From Nitrospira sp. UBA5698 (GTDB lineage: Bacteria; Nitrospirota; Nitrospiria; Nitrospirales; Nitrospiraceae), in the NCBI GenBank assembly GCA_002420115.1, contig DIHK01000070.1:1-9092 (forward strand): a stretch of 9,092 nt of DNA, in the 5' to 3' direction. Numbering within the stretch: the first letter of the stretch is position 1; each line of letters starts with the position of its first letter. Under the pieces are notes generated by a model. The model saw nothing but the letters and a program-made list of their open reading frames with translations. It searched no databases and was not told where the DNA came from. Below are positions 1 to 7,890 of this stretch, in pieces. The position numbers were made by a program, and so were the translations under genes.

Positions 1-435
1 TGGTCTCGCCTGATGGTCCTGGTCTGGACGTCCTTGTGGATGCTGGCAGTTCCCTTGTTCCATGTGCATCCAGACGCGGATCATCTGCATGGACGAGCAG
101 GGCATCTTCATGGTGGGACCGTCCATACGGTCATGTCGCCTGATCTCGAATGTGAGGTGGAGAGCCATTCGTCACTCACAGCCGATTCACACGATCTCTT
201 CACCACCGTGGCCGGGTTGGGACATCGGCATCTCGAGATTGAGTTTTCGCTGCTGACTGATTCAGATCGGAAATCTTACAATTTGTTCTTGAGCCAGGCC
301 CATGCGCTCGGGTCTGCTGTATCATTGAATTGTGGGCCTCGTGTTTTGCAAGAGCCTGAGACCATTGCTCTGTTTTCCCCTACAGGGTTGATTTACGATC
401 TTTCCTCCCGTGGTCCGCCCAGTCTTTCCGCATAG
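1..435 (+). CDS. Small exported His-rich protein, probable metal-binding accessory of the efflux operon (5' end probably outside the window)
   Basis: The reading frame is open from base 1. The first ATG in view is at 13, but no ribosome binding site is visible before it. The residues before it (W-S-R-L) would supply the positive charge that a signal peptide starting at that ATG lacks, so the true start is probably upstream. From the ATG the protein has 140 residues: a hydrophobic stretch (about residues 1-16) followed by a His-rich segment (HVHPDADHLH, then GHLHGG, VHTV). There are 12 His in all and two Cys. The C-terminal half has no motif I recognise. The hydrophobic N-terminus suggests export to the periplasm. 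The His clusters and the position just before an RND metal-efflux adaptor suggest binding of a transition metal, but that is inference. I do not recognise a named family. It ends 81 bp before the adaptor and is probably co-transcribed with it. Confidence 0.6.
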   Translation, partial: WSRLMVLVWTSLWMLAVPLFHVHPDADHLHGRAGHLHGGTVHTVMSPDLECEVESHSSLTADSHDLFTTVAGLGHRHLEIEFSLLTDSDRKSYNLFLSQAHALGSAVSLNCGPRVLQEPETIALFSPTGLIYDLSSRGPPSLSA

Positions 436-500
436 ACTTCTGGTTCGCTTGCCATATCTCCCATAGTCAGAGACACGCCTTGGACGAAGAGCCATGGCGA

Positions 501-509
501 GAGGAAAGG
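501..509 (+). promoter_or_regulatory. Ribosome binding site of the RND adaptor gene
   Basis: The purine-rich GAGGAAAGG lies 7 bases before the ATG at 517 and supports that start. The earlier ATG at 494 is in another frame. Confidence 0.6.
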
Positions 510-516
510 TGCCAAG

Positions 517-1734
517 ATGGCTTCCAGGAAGGCTATCTCGCTGGAATGTATTGGGCGGTTTGCTATCGCCATCACAATTGTTGCCGTATCGGCCTCGTGC
601 CAGCCGGCACAGGATGAGACGCAGAAGAGGCCTCCGCAAGCGATAGCGCCTGCGACTCAAGCCGGCGTGATTGAGCTGCCGGAAGGAAGTTCACTGTTCT
701 CACAGATCCGTACTGAGCAAGTAGGCCGCCGTGCCATGCGAATGTCGCTGAAGGCGCAGGGAGGAAAGATTTTGCCCAATGAGAACCGGCTGGCCCATCT
801 CGGTCCACGAGTGCCGGGACGCATTGTTGCTGTCTATGCCAATCTTGGCGATCGCGTGCAATCCGGAGAGCGACTGCTGTTACTCGATAGTCCGGCGTTT
901 GGCGAGGCTCAGCTGGAATATCGCAAGCGGCGCACGGCCATGAGGGTGGCGGAAAGGGCCTTTGAACGGGCTAAGGCGCTCTCGACAGAAGGTGCGATCG
1001 GGATCAGCGAATATCAGCGGCGTGAAGCCGAGCATCAAAACGCCGGAGCCGAGCTCTATGCAGCAGAAGAGAAGCTTCACTTATTGGGTATGGCAGAACG
1101 AGAAATTGAGCGGTTGTCCGCCGACCGGTTGCCCCATGCCGAGGTGGCCCAGGTGTTTCTGCGGGCTCCCTTCTCCGGTGAAATCATCGAGCGGAATGCA
1201 ACGGTCGGTGAAGTAGTTGATTCTAGCAAGACACTCTTCACCGTGGCGGATCTCTCCACCGTATGGGTCAGGGCTGACTTTCCTGAGCAACAGATCGGGA
1301 TGCTGAAAACCGGTCTTGCGGTGGAGGTTCGAGTTGCGGCCTATCCGGAGACGGTATTTCAGGGTGCCATTACCTATATCGGTGCCATGATCGATCCGGC
1401 CACGAGGACGGTGACGGCACGGTTGCAGATTCCTAACGCAGACCGGCGGTTACGTCCGGAAATGTTTGCCGAGGTGACGGTACGCACGCAGGAACAATCG
1501 GTCTTGGCCATACCGCGCGCTGCACTGCAGCAGGTCGGCAACCGCACTATGGTCTTTGTCACACGAGGCTTACGACAGTTTGAATGGCTCGAAGTCACAA
1601 TCGGGGAGTCATCGAACGAGTATGTCTCGATCAAGGCCGGACTGAAGGACGGTGATGAGGTCGTGACGGAAGGCAGTTACGCGCTCAAATCCGAAGCGCT
1701 TCGCGGGCAGATGTCTATGGGAGGCCCGCTGTGA
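517..1734 (+). CDS. Heavy-metal efflux RND periplasmic adaptor (membrane fusion) subunit, CusB/CzcB type
   Basis: This 405-residue protein should link the inner-membrane pump encoded next to an outer-membrane channel, forming a tripartite exporter of metal ions. The N-terminus has a hydrophobic stretch (about 15-27) ending at Cys28, so it may be a lipoprotein; the box before Cys (VSAS) is not canonical because the -3 residue is Ser. Family features appear in order: a lipoyl/barrel-sandwich half around residues 92-126 (HLGPRVPGRI, then GDRVQSGERLLLLDSP), a charged alpha-hairpin at about 128-205, the second lipoyl half and beta-barrel at about 217-325 (APFSGEI, then TVWVRADFPE, then DPATRTVTAR), and a membrane-proximal domain to the end. 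The length is normal for the family. It lacks the Met-rich N-terminus that CusB uses for Cu(I)/Ag(I) and has no His-rich extension. Its TGA overlaps the pump's GTG start. The family is clear; the metal is not. Confidence 0.93.
   Translation: MASRKAISLECIGRFAIAITIVAVSASCQPAQDETQKRPPQAIAPATQAGVIELPEGSSLFSQIRTEQVGRRAMRMSLKAQGGKILPNENRLAHLGPRVPGRIVAVYANLGDRVQSGERLLLLDSPAFGEAQLEYRKRRTAMRVAERAFERAKALSTEGAIGISEYQRREAEHQNAGAELYAAEEKLHLLGMAEREIERLSADRLPHAEVAQVFLRAPFSGEIIERNATVGEVVDSSKTLFTVADLSTVWVRADFPEQQIGMLKTGLAVEVRVAAYPETVFQGAITYIGAMIDPATRTVTARLQIPNADRRLRPEMFAEVTVRTQEQSVLAIPRAALQQVGNRTMVFVTRGLRQFEWLEVTIGESSNEYVSIKAGLKDGDEVVTEGSYALKSEALRGQMSMGGPL
1719..1724 (+). promoter_or_regulatory. Ribosome binding site of the RND pump gene, inside the adaptor's 3' end
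   Basis: GGGAGG sits 6 bases before the GTG at 1731. It supports the GTG start that overlaps the adaptor stop codon, and hence translational coupling of adaptor and pump. Confidence 0.7.
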
Positions 1735-4700
1735 TTGAACGGCTGATCCGCACATCGCTTGAGCAGCGGGTCATCGTGCTGCTGGCGGCGTTTGGCGTGA
1801 GTATCGGCGGAGCGGTCGCATTTCGCTCTCTGCCGATCGATGCCTTTCCTGATGTGACACCGGTCCAAGTCCAAGTCATTACCCGTGCTCCGTCTTTAGC
1901 GCCTCCGGAAATCGAGCGCCTTGTCACGTTTCCCCTTGAAATTGAGTTGATCAACTTGCCTGGGAAAACGGAACTTCGATCGGTCTCGCGGTTCGGGATC
2001 TCAGTCATTACGGTGGTATTTGAGGATGCCGTCGATAACTATTTCGCCCGGCAGTTGGTTTTGGAACGACTGGTCCGCGTCCGTTCTCAATTACCGCCAG
2101 GAGCCGATTCGACCCTGGGGCCCGTGAGTACTGGCCTCAGCGAAGTCTTCATGTACCTTGTGGAGGGGCCATCCCAGAGTCTTCAGGAATTACGGACGCT
2201 CCATGACTGGGTGATTCGTCCGATGCTGCGTGCCGTACCCGGGCTGGCGGATGTCGACACTCTGGGTGGATTATCAAAACAGTACGACGTGCTCGTGGAC
2301 CCCAATCGCTTGACCAGCCTGGGCCTCACCCTGCGGCAGGTTCAGGCAGCGGTGACCGAGAATAACCAAAATGCCGGCGGCAGTTACATCGAGCGGGGCG
2401 GCGACAAGTTGGTGATCTATGGCCAGGGGCTGGCTCGTTCGGCTGAAGATTTGGAACGCATTGTCGTAACGGCCCGCCAGGGGACACCGATCTATCTGCG
2501 GGACGTTGCGGAGGTTCGCCTGGGACATGCAGTTCGCTTGGGCGGCGTCACTCGGGACGGAACTGGCGAAGTGATGCAAGGCATCGCCGTCATGCTACGA
2601 GGAGGAAACAGCCGACAAATCATTTCAGCGGTGAAGGAGAAGGTCGGAGTGATTAATCGGCTGTTGCCGGATGGTGTCACGATCACGTCGTTCTATGACC
2701 GGATTGAACTGGTGACCCGGGCGCTCGACACGGTCGAGCGGGCCTTATTGGAGGGCGCCGTCGTTGTGGTCCTCGTCCTCTATCTGTTCCTGAGAAATCT
2801 GCGCGGTGCGCTGGTCGTCGCTCTGACCTTACCGCTTGCCACCCTGACCACGTTCTTGATCATGCAACGGGTCGGGCTCTCAGCCAATCTGATGTCCTTG
2901 GGAGGACTAGCCATTTCCCTCGGGATGATTGTCGATGCCGCGATCGTGCAGGTGGAGAATATTGAGCGGCATTTGAGCGAAGACTCCAAGGAGCATGCCT
3001 CGTTCGCCGCCGTATCGGATCGGCTTCCCCTGGTACTTCGTGCCGTGCTGGAGGTGCGCCGTCCAAGCCTCTTCGGGGAATTGATTATCGCGCTGACCTT
3101 CGTCCCATTGCTCGCGCTCCAAGGGATTGAAGGCAAGATGTTTATCCCGTTGGCCCTGACGGTGGTGATTGTTCTCCTGAGTTCACTGGCGCTCTCAATG
3201 ACGGTCATCCCAGTGCTGGCGGTTCTTCTCATGCGGCCTCGATCCAGGGAAGGGGAAGGGCACGCCTTGGTCACGGGACGGAGACTGTATCGACAACTTT
3301 TAGAGACGGCCATTCGTCGGACCCCTGTGGTTGTGACGGCAGCAGCAATGGTGTTGGTCGGAGGCATCGCACTCATTCCTTTAATTGGACGGGAGTTCGT
3401 GCCGATCATGGACGAAGGCTCGATCGTGGTGAATTTGGTGCGGCTACCGAGCATCGGTCTCACTGAATCACTTAAGATCTCTGGACAGGTCGAGCGGGTG
3501 TTGCTGGAGCTTCCGGATGTACGTTCGGTGGTGACTCGCACCGGCGCCAATGAGTTAGGGACGGATCCGATGGGGATGGAGCTGAGCGACATGTATGTCT
3601 TGCTCAAGCCTGAATCGGAATGGAAGGCACGCAGCAAACGTGAGATTGAACAACTGATACGTCAGCGACTGGGGCAGGTCCCTGGCATTGTGTTTGGGTT
3701 ATCTCAGCCGATCGCGATGCGTGTGGATGAGCTGGTGTCTGGTGTTCGCTCTCAAGTCGCGGTCAAGCTTTTCGGAGACGACCTCGATGTCCTACGGGTG
3801 AAGGCCGAGGAGATCGCTCGTGTGCTGCGGCAAGTGAAGGGTATCTCCGATCTCCGTGTCGAGCAGGTTTCGGGACTGTATTACTTGAAGCTCGACGTCG
3901 ATCGCTCCAAGGTGGCGCGTCATGGCATCAATGTGGCCAACCTCACGGAGGTGATTGAAGCCGTCGGTGCCGGGATTCGTGCCGGAGAGGTCTTTGAAGG
4001 GCAACGGCGATTTCCGATCGTGGTGCGGTTTCCCGATGACAGACGGAACGATATCGAGTCGATCAAGGCGCTTTGGGTGACGGCACAGGACGGTGCTCGG
4101 ATCCCTCTGCGGGAGCTAGCCGATATCCAAATCGTGGAAGGTCCGGCCCAGATCAGCCGTGAACAGGCCAGCCGCAGAGTGGTCATTGAGGCGAACGTGG
4201 TGGGGAGAGATCTGGTCGGTGCGGTGGAGGAGGCTCGAGCAGCGGTGGCCGCTCAGATGCAATTGCCGCCTGGGTATTATGTGACCTGGGGAGGGCAATT
4301 CGAAAATCAGCAGCGGGCGATGGCTCGTCTGGCAATTGTGGTTCCGGTGGTCATTGGCCTGATTTTTCTGCTGTTGTACCTGACCTTCAGGAATGTCAGG
4401 CAGGCGGTGCTGATCCTCCTCGCGATCCCTTTTGCGATGGTCGGTGGTTTTGTCGCGCTGTTGATCGGGGGACTCTATCTATCGGTTCCAGCGTCCGTTG
4501 GGTTCATTGCACTGTTTGGTGTGGCGGTCCTCAACGGAGTGGTAAAGATCGCCTATATCAACCAGTTACGACAACAGGGGCTGCCATTGGATGAGGCAGT
4601 GATGACCGGCATGGTCCGTCGGCTTCGCCCGATCTTGATGACGGCAATGGTGGCCGCGTTGGGACTGACGCCGCTGTTGTTGGCAAGCGGGCCTGGTTCG

Positions 4701-4841
4701 GAAATTCAACGGCCGCTGGCGACCGTCGTGATCGGCGGATTGGTTTCATCGACCCTGTTGACCTTGATTGTCATGCCGGTGTTGTATCGGTGGATCGAGG
4801 AACGTGTGGAGAAGAAGGGCCGTAGCGTCGCCCGTTCATGA
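1731..4841 (+). CDS. Heavy-metal efflux RND transporter, inner-membrane pump subunit (CusA/CzcA family)
   Basis: This is a 1036-residue proton-driven metal exporter of full family length. It has the duplicated RND layout: TM1 near residues 13-31, a large periplasmic loop, TM2 near 338-356 with further helices to about 495, TM7 near 531-550, a second periplasmic loop, TM8 near 864-885, and a last helix ending near 1021. The N-terminal FPDVTPVQVQV and the TM4 motif MIVDAAIVQVEN mark the heavy-metal RND family. In TM4, Asp402 and Glu409 match proton-relay residues of CusA (D405, E412) and CzcA (D408, E415), but the extra CzcA Asp402 is replaced here by Ser396. The positions of the CusA copper-binding methionines M573, M623 and M672 are Asn568, Leu618 and Glu667, by manual alignment. 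RVDELVSGVRSQVAVKLFGDD resembles CzcA-like pumps more than CusA. A divalent metal is therefore likelier than Cu(I)/Ag(I), but that is inference. The start is GTG, with a strong ribosome binding site and a 4-base overlap with the adaptor. Confidence 0.95.
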   Translation: MIERLIRTSLEQRVIVLLAAFGVSIGGAVAFRSLPIDAFPDVTPVQVQVITRAPSLAPPEIERLVTFPLEIELINLPGKTELRSVSRFGISVITVVFEDAVDNYFARQLVLERLVRVRSQLPPGADSTLGPVSTGLSEVFMYLVEGPSQSLQELRTLHDWVIRPMLRAVPGLADVDTLGGLSKQYDVLVDPNRLTSLGLTLRQVQAAVTENNQNAGGSYIERGGDKLVIYGQGLARSAEDLERIVVTARQGTPIYLRDVAEVRLGHAVRLGGVTRDGTGEVMQGIAVMLRGGNSRQIISAVKEKVGVINRLLPDGVTITSFYDRIELVTRALDTVERALLEGAVVVVLVLYLFLRNLRGALVVALTLPLATLTTFLIMQRVGLSANLMSLGGLAISLGMIVDAAIVQVENIERHLSEDSKEHASFAAVSDRLPLVLRAVLEVRRPSLFGELIIALTFVPLLALQGIEGKMFIPLALTVVIVLLSSLALSMTVIPVLAVLLMRPRSREGEGHALVTGRRLYRQLLETAIRRTPVVVTAAAMVLVGGIALIPLIGREFVPIMDEGSIVVNLVRLPSIGLTESLKISGQVERVLLELPDVRSVVTRTGANELGTDPMGMELSDMYVLLKPESEWKARSKREIEQLIRQRLGQVPGIVFGLSQPIAMRVDELVSGVRSQVAVKLFGDDLDVLRVKAEEIARVLRQVKGISDLRVEQVSGLYYLKLDVDRSKVARHGINVANLTEVIEAVGAGIRAGEVFEGQRRFPIVVRFPDDRRNDIESIKALWVTAQDGARIPLRELADIQIVEGPAQISREQASRRVVIEANVVGRDLVGAVEEARAAVAAQMQLPPGYYVTWGGQFENQQRAMARLAIVVPVVIGLIFLLLYLTFRNVRQAVLILLAIPFAMVGGFVALLIGGLYLSVPASVGFIALFGVAVLNGVVKIAYINQLRQQGLPLDEAVMTGMVRRLRPILMTAMVAALGLTPLLLASGPGSEIQRPLATVVIGGLVSSTLLTLIVMPVLYRWIEERVEKKGRSVARS

Positions 4842-4956
4842 GGCCTGATCGTGTTCGTTCATGCGATGGGGTACTGATAAGGCGTGGTAGCCCTCATATC
4901 GAATTGTGCATGCTTGTGGTCATCCTGCGTGATAAGCTGGCGCTCACTATTTAGGC

Positions 4957-4967
4957 AGGAAAGAAGG
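4957..4967 (+). promoter_or_regulatory. Ribosome binding site of the HtrA-type protease gene
   Basis: AGGAAAGAAGG lies 7 bases before the GTG at 4975 and favours that codon over the in-frame ATG at 4999. I found no convincing -35/-10 pair in the 133-bp gap (4842-4974) and no T-tailed terminator hairpin after the pump gene. Confidence 0.6.
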
Positions 4968-4974
4968 CATATCG

Positions 4975-6390
4975 GTGAAAAGAATCCCACGAAGTAGGAT
5001 GCAACGGTTTGTCTGCGGACTCCTTGTTGGTCTAGCCTTTCCGGGGTTCGGACTGGCTGGGACGCAACAGACTCCTATCGCCACCGGCCACGACTTGCAG
5101 GGCCAGGTCAAGGCGACCGCCAATAAAGTGATTCCCGCAGTCGTCAGTATTGCCTCCACCGTGATGGTACGTGATCAGTCGTTCAGCGACGAGGCGCTGC
5201 CATTTGGTTTGTTTAAAGAACCGCCCGCCCGGCGGCAGTACGGACAAGGGTCTGGCGTGATTGTGACGTCGGATGGCTACATCGTGACGAACAACCATGT
5301 CGTGGCCGATGCCGTCGATGTCGAAGTGATTTTGGCGGATCGTCGCCAATACAAGGGGAAGGTGGTCGCAACGGATCCAAAGACCGATGTGGCGGTGGTG
5401 AAGATTCATGCGTTGAATCTTCCGACCGCGGCCTGGGGGGATTCGAGCCAACTGGCTGTCGGTGACTTCGTGCTCGCGATCGGGAATCCCTTGGGATTGA
5501 GTCGGACTGTCACGTTCGGCATTGTGAGTGCGGTCGGGCGGGCCGATGTCGGTGTGGCGGATTTCGAAGATTTCATCCAGACGGATGCGCCGATCAATCC
5601 GGGCAATTCCGGCGGAGCCCTGGTGAATACGAATGGTGAGCTGGTCGGGATCAATACGGCGATTGCGAGTCCCACCGGCGGCAGTGTCGGGGTCGGGTTT
5701 GCCATACCCAGCAATATGGCCCGGGCTGCCATGCAGAGTCTCATTAAGACGGGCCGCGTGGTGCGAGGCTTTCTGGGTGCGTCAACGCAAGATGTCAGCC
5801 CTTCATTGGGAAAGATCTTTCGCCTTCCGGACGTCAAGGGGGCGATCGTGACGGATGTGCATACCAAGGGATCTGCGGAACGAGCCGGCTTGAAACGCGG
5901 CGATGTCGTCGTGCGCTTCGACGGGCGGGAGATTATGGATAGCGGTCAGTTACGAAACCTGGTGGCGCAGGCGTCGATCGGGAGCAAGCATCGGTTGGAT
6001 CTTATCCGAGAAGGCAAGCAGTACCAGGCGGATCTGGTCATTCAAGAAGCGCCGCGCGAACGACCGAAGAAAAGTCAGGCGGCGTCCTCAAGCGCCTCGA
6101 CCGTACACCCCTTGGCGGGGGTAGTGTTCGATGACGTGACGGCACCCCTCGCACGTCAGATGGATTTGCCGGTGAACAACGGCGTCGTCGTGACGGATAT
6201 CGAAGAGGGCAGTCTCGCTGAAGCTTCCGGTCTTCAACCGGGTGATGTGGTGCTGGAACTGAACCGACAACATGTCGCCACGTTCTCCGCACTCCAACGA
6301 TTCGCTGAACCCTTGAAACCCACCGATCTGGCTCTCCTCCTCGTCAACCGCCAGGGCAACGTGATGTATGTTCCGATTCAGGGGGAATAG
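4975..6390 (+). CDS. Periplasmic Do/HtrA-type serine protease with two PDZ domains (DegP/DegQ type)
   Basis: This 471-residue ATP-independent protease and chaperone should degrade or refold damaged envelope proteins in the periplasm. It has a basic N-terminus, a hydrophobic signal segment (about 11-28) and a likely cleavage site near Gly29. The trypsin-like domain (about 45-255) has a complete triad: His108 in TNNHVV, Asp138 in KTDVAV and Ser212 in NPGNSGGAL. PDZ1 spans about 264-357, beginning RGFLGA and including the GLKRGDVV turn. A Ser/Ala/Lys-rich linker (about 358-378) leads to PDZ2 at about 379-468, which has the matching GLQPGDVVLELN turn. Two PDZ domains and this length (E. coli DegP has 474 residues) argue against the single-PDZ DegS. 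DegP cannot be told from DegQ here. The start is GTG, chosen for its ribosome binding site. Its position behind a metal pump may reflect a shared envelope-stress theme, but a 133-bp gap separates them. The base composition matches the efflux genes. Confidence 0.95.
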   Translation: MKRIPRSRMQRFVCGLLVGLAFPGFGLAGTQQTPIATGHDLQGQVKATANKVIPAVVSIASTVMVRDQSFSDEALPFGLFKEPPARRQYGQGSGVIVTSDGYIVTNNHVVADAVDVEVILADRRQYKGKVVATDPKTDVAVVKIHALNLPTAAWGDSSQLAVGDFVLAIGNPLGLSRTVTFGIVSAVGRADVGVADFEDFIQTDAPINPGNSGGALVNTNGELVGINTAIASPTGGSVGVGFAIPSNMARAAMQSLIKTGRVVRGFLGASTQDVSPSLGKIFRLPDVKGAIVTDVHTKGSAERAGLKRGDVVVRFDGREIMDSGQLRNLVAQASIGSKHRLDLIREGKQYQADLVIQEAPRERPKKSQAASSSASTVHPLAGVVFDDVTAPLARQMDLPVNNGVVVTDIEEGSLAEASGLQPGDVVLELNRQHVATFSALQRFAEPLKPTDLALLLVNRQGNVMYVPIQGE

Positions 6391-6589
6391 AGAAAGGACA
6401 GCCTGGTGAGAAGGTAGAGGCTGCGAGATTTGAATCCTCCCCAATACCAGAGACTATAGACCTCCATCACCTGCTATCGTTTCGTTCTCAATCACTTACA
6501 GAGGGTCAAGAGGTAGGGGAGGAACCCATTGAAACCGATGGGACTCAATAGTTCTGCCACAATTCAGCCACAGATATCGATGGTGGCCG
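6391..6589. other. Intergenic segment between the protease gene and the convergent accessory gene
   Basis: This 199-bp stretch marks the join between the GC-rich core part and the accessory part. It contains one small inverted repeat, CCCAT at 6525-6529 against ATGGG at 6538-6542, without a T-run, so it is not a convincing intrinsic terminator for either convergent gene. I see no tRNA, attachment-site duplication or transposase remnant. Confidence 0.4.
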
Positions 6590-7501
6590 CTATGGTGAAG
6601 GAGGACGCGATTCGTCAGTTTCCGGCTTTGCAGGTAGCAATGGGGGATCGTCATACTTGGAGAAAATTTCATCAGCAATCATTCTTTTTGCTGGATCTTG
6701 GACAATCTTATCAAAGCCAAGTTTGATGGGTAAACTGCCAGTCACTGCATGGCCAAGTCCTGTGAGCTGATATGCGACTAAGTCTTCTAGAGGGCGATCC
6801 AATTTCCCACTTTGCAAGTCTTCAACGGTGAAGGTTGGGTATTGCATCTTAATTAGGCCGAGCTCTAACAACTTATAGAGAGCAGATACTTTCGGAGCAT
6901 TAACAAGATGATCTCTCATGGTCTTGAGTTGGGGGTAACGAATTGCTCCCTTCATCGCATCAAGTAATAGATCAAAGGCGTGTTGATCTAGAGCGTCCAG
7001 GGCTTTATGCACTGCGATTGCCTTGCATTGGTTTATCTCAGCCATCGCTTCGGTTAGTGCCTTCACAATGGAGGCTTTGCTGTCAGCCTCATTCGTGTCA
7101 GGTGCGTAATGGTTCACTCTTACATGCGCTACATCAAAAAGAAGATGCTCATTGTCAGATCGAAATAGAATTACTTCCTGTGGTTGTCGGACAGCATGGG
7201 CTAGACCGATTTCATACATGACATTGGAGTTTCTATAACCGGAGAGGGAAGTTATATCGGCAAACACCAACCTGCTGTCAGAGATTCCACGCAGTATTTG
7301 TGTGAGGATTGAATCGCTAACTGTTGATGCATCGACACGGAACGGTTTCAGTCCTGCGCTGATTATTGCGGGTTCTATAACTGCTTCCCATCGATATCGG
7401 AACGGGGCAGCAAAGCTCATCGCTACAAAAACGCGGTGTTCCCGTGGAAATGGTGGAAAGAGTGAGAAGAGTTCAGAAGGAAACATTAGTGTCGTCTGCA
7501 A
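6590..7501 (-). CDS. Nucleoside 2-deoxyribosyltransferase/TIR-like domain protein with C-terminal winged-helix-like domain, possible defence or nucleotide-signalling effector
   Basis: The product has 303 residues if it starts at the TTG at 7501, or 298 from the ATG at 7486; neither has a good ribosome binding site, and a stop at 7517-7519 (TTA on the + strand) limits extension. Residues 23-113 look like a Rossmann-type nucleoside-2-deoxyribosyltransferase or TIR-related fold: strand VFVAMSF, helix WEAVIEPAIISAG, RVD (Asp57), strand LVFADIT (Asp82), NSNVMYEIGLAHA (Glu97) and strand EVILFR. Glu97 sits where that superfamily carries its catalytic Glu. Residues about 175-258 are helical and end in a pattern typical of winged helices (VSALYKLLELGLI, then YQLTGLGHAV). 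There is no signal peptide, so it should be cytosolic. Relatives of the N-terminal fold cleave N-glycosidic bonds of nucleotides or NAD and occur in antiphage systems. Activity and role here are inference. It lies alone, convergent to the protease gene and divergent from the HTH/Fic pair. Confidence 0.7.
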   Translation of the reverse strand: MQTTLMFPSELFSLFPPFPREHRVFVAMSFAAPFRYRWEAVIEPAIISAGLKPFRVDASTVSDSILTQILRGISDSRLVFADITSLSGYRNSNVMYEIGLAHAVRQPQEVILFRSDNEHLLFDVAHVRVNHYAPDTNEADSKASIVKALTEAMAEINQCKAIAVHKALDALDQHAFDLLLDAMKGAIRYPQLKTMRDHLVNAPKVSALYKLLELGLIKMQYPTFTVEDLQSGKLDRPLEDLVAYQLTGLGHAVTGSLPIKLGFDKIVQDPAKRMIADEIFSKYDDPPLLPAKPETDESRPPSP

Positions 7502-7840
7502 AGGGGAGTGCGGATTTTACCATGAATTTGCCATGGGGCAGGCATGCATTCTCATAGGCGTGGAAAGGCTCCGTGGAGTAACGAATTGCATATTCGCAGC
7601 CTCGCCACGCGCAGTTCTTTTCCTGTCACCATTTTGCTATAGCGGAAACAGCTGAAGATCAAAAGCCTGTTCAGTAAACCAGACGAGGGCGATGGTGATT
7701 ATGGCTAGTGAGCCGCTGGTAAGCACCAAATTTTGGGTGCGCCCCAACGTGGACAGACGCTTATTGTGACTTACGCCTTTAACTGGGCTACTCCTTTTCT
7801 TGTCCCACCCCTTTCTATCGATAGGCTCTACAGAATCCTG
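7502..7840. other. Gene-free part of the divergent intergenic region
   Basis: I find no convincing gene in these 339 bp. On the minus strand, TAAAAT (7514-7519) could be a -10 box for the accessory gene, with no clear -35. An imperfect hairpin pairs GCACC (7723-7727) with GGTGC (7736-7740). A perfect 10-bp palindrome, CTATCGATAG, lies at 7815-7824. A 25-codon open frame on the + strand (7692-7769) has no ribosome binding site and no recognisable product. The segment could be debris from an insertion, but no terminal repeats or transposase remnants are visible. Confidence 0.4.
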
Positions 7841-7874
7841 CTAATCATTATTATTAAATAAAATCTAACAGTTA

Positions 7875-7890
7875 CAGTATTTTAATACTG
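7875..7890. repeat. Perfect interrupted palindrome, candidate operator
   Basis: CAGTATT (7875-7881) and AATACTG (7884-7890) are exact reverse complements separated by TT. Dyads of this size are typical operators of dimeric Xre-family HTH proteins, and such a protein is encoded 85 bp downstream. Its right half overlaps the first of the three 32-bp-spaced repeats. CAGT also occurs at 7869 and 7895, flanking the dyad. Confidence 0.55.

Noticed and set aside
2780..3637. 285-codon minus-strand frame inside the pump gene
   Set aside because: It is a Ser/Thr/Arg-rich shadow of the RND pump coding sequence, a common artefact in GC-rich genes.
6525..6542. CCCAT/ATGGG inverted repeat as a bidirectional terminator between convergent genes
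   Set aside because: Short stem, no T-tract on either strand, and arms this short occur by chance.
6529..6726. 65-codon + strand frame with a TTG start and a good purine-rich sequence (AGGGGAGG) before it
   Set aside because: Most of it is antisense to the 3' end of the minus-strand accessory gene and the product shows no recognisable features. The ribosome-site-like sequence alone is not enough.
7302..7655. 117-codon + strand frame crossing the start of the minus-strand gene
   Set aside because: The first part is the complement of a well-supported domain (VFVAMSF to ADIT) and the rest has no family features.
7723..7740. Imperfect hairpin GCACC/GGTGC as a terminator
   Set aside because: The stem has a bulged G, no T-run follows, and no gene ends just before it on either strand.
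7692..7769. 25-codon + strand frame (MVIMASEPLVSTKFW...)
   Set aside because: It has no ribosome binding site and no recognisable homology, and its length is expected by chance.
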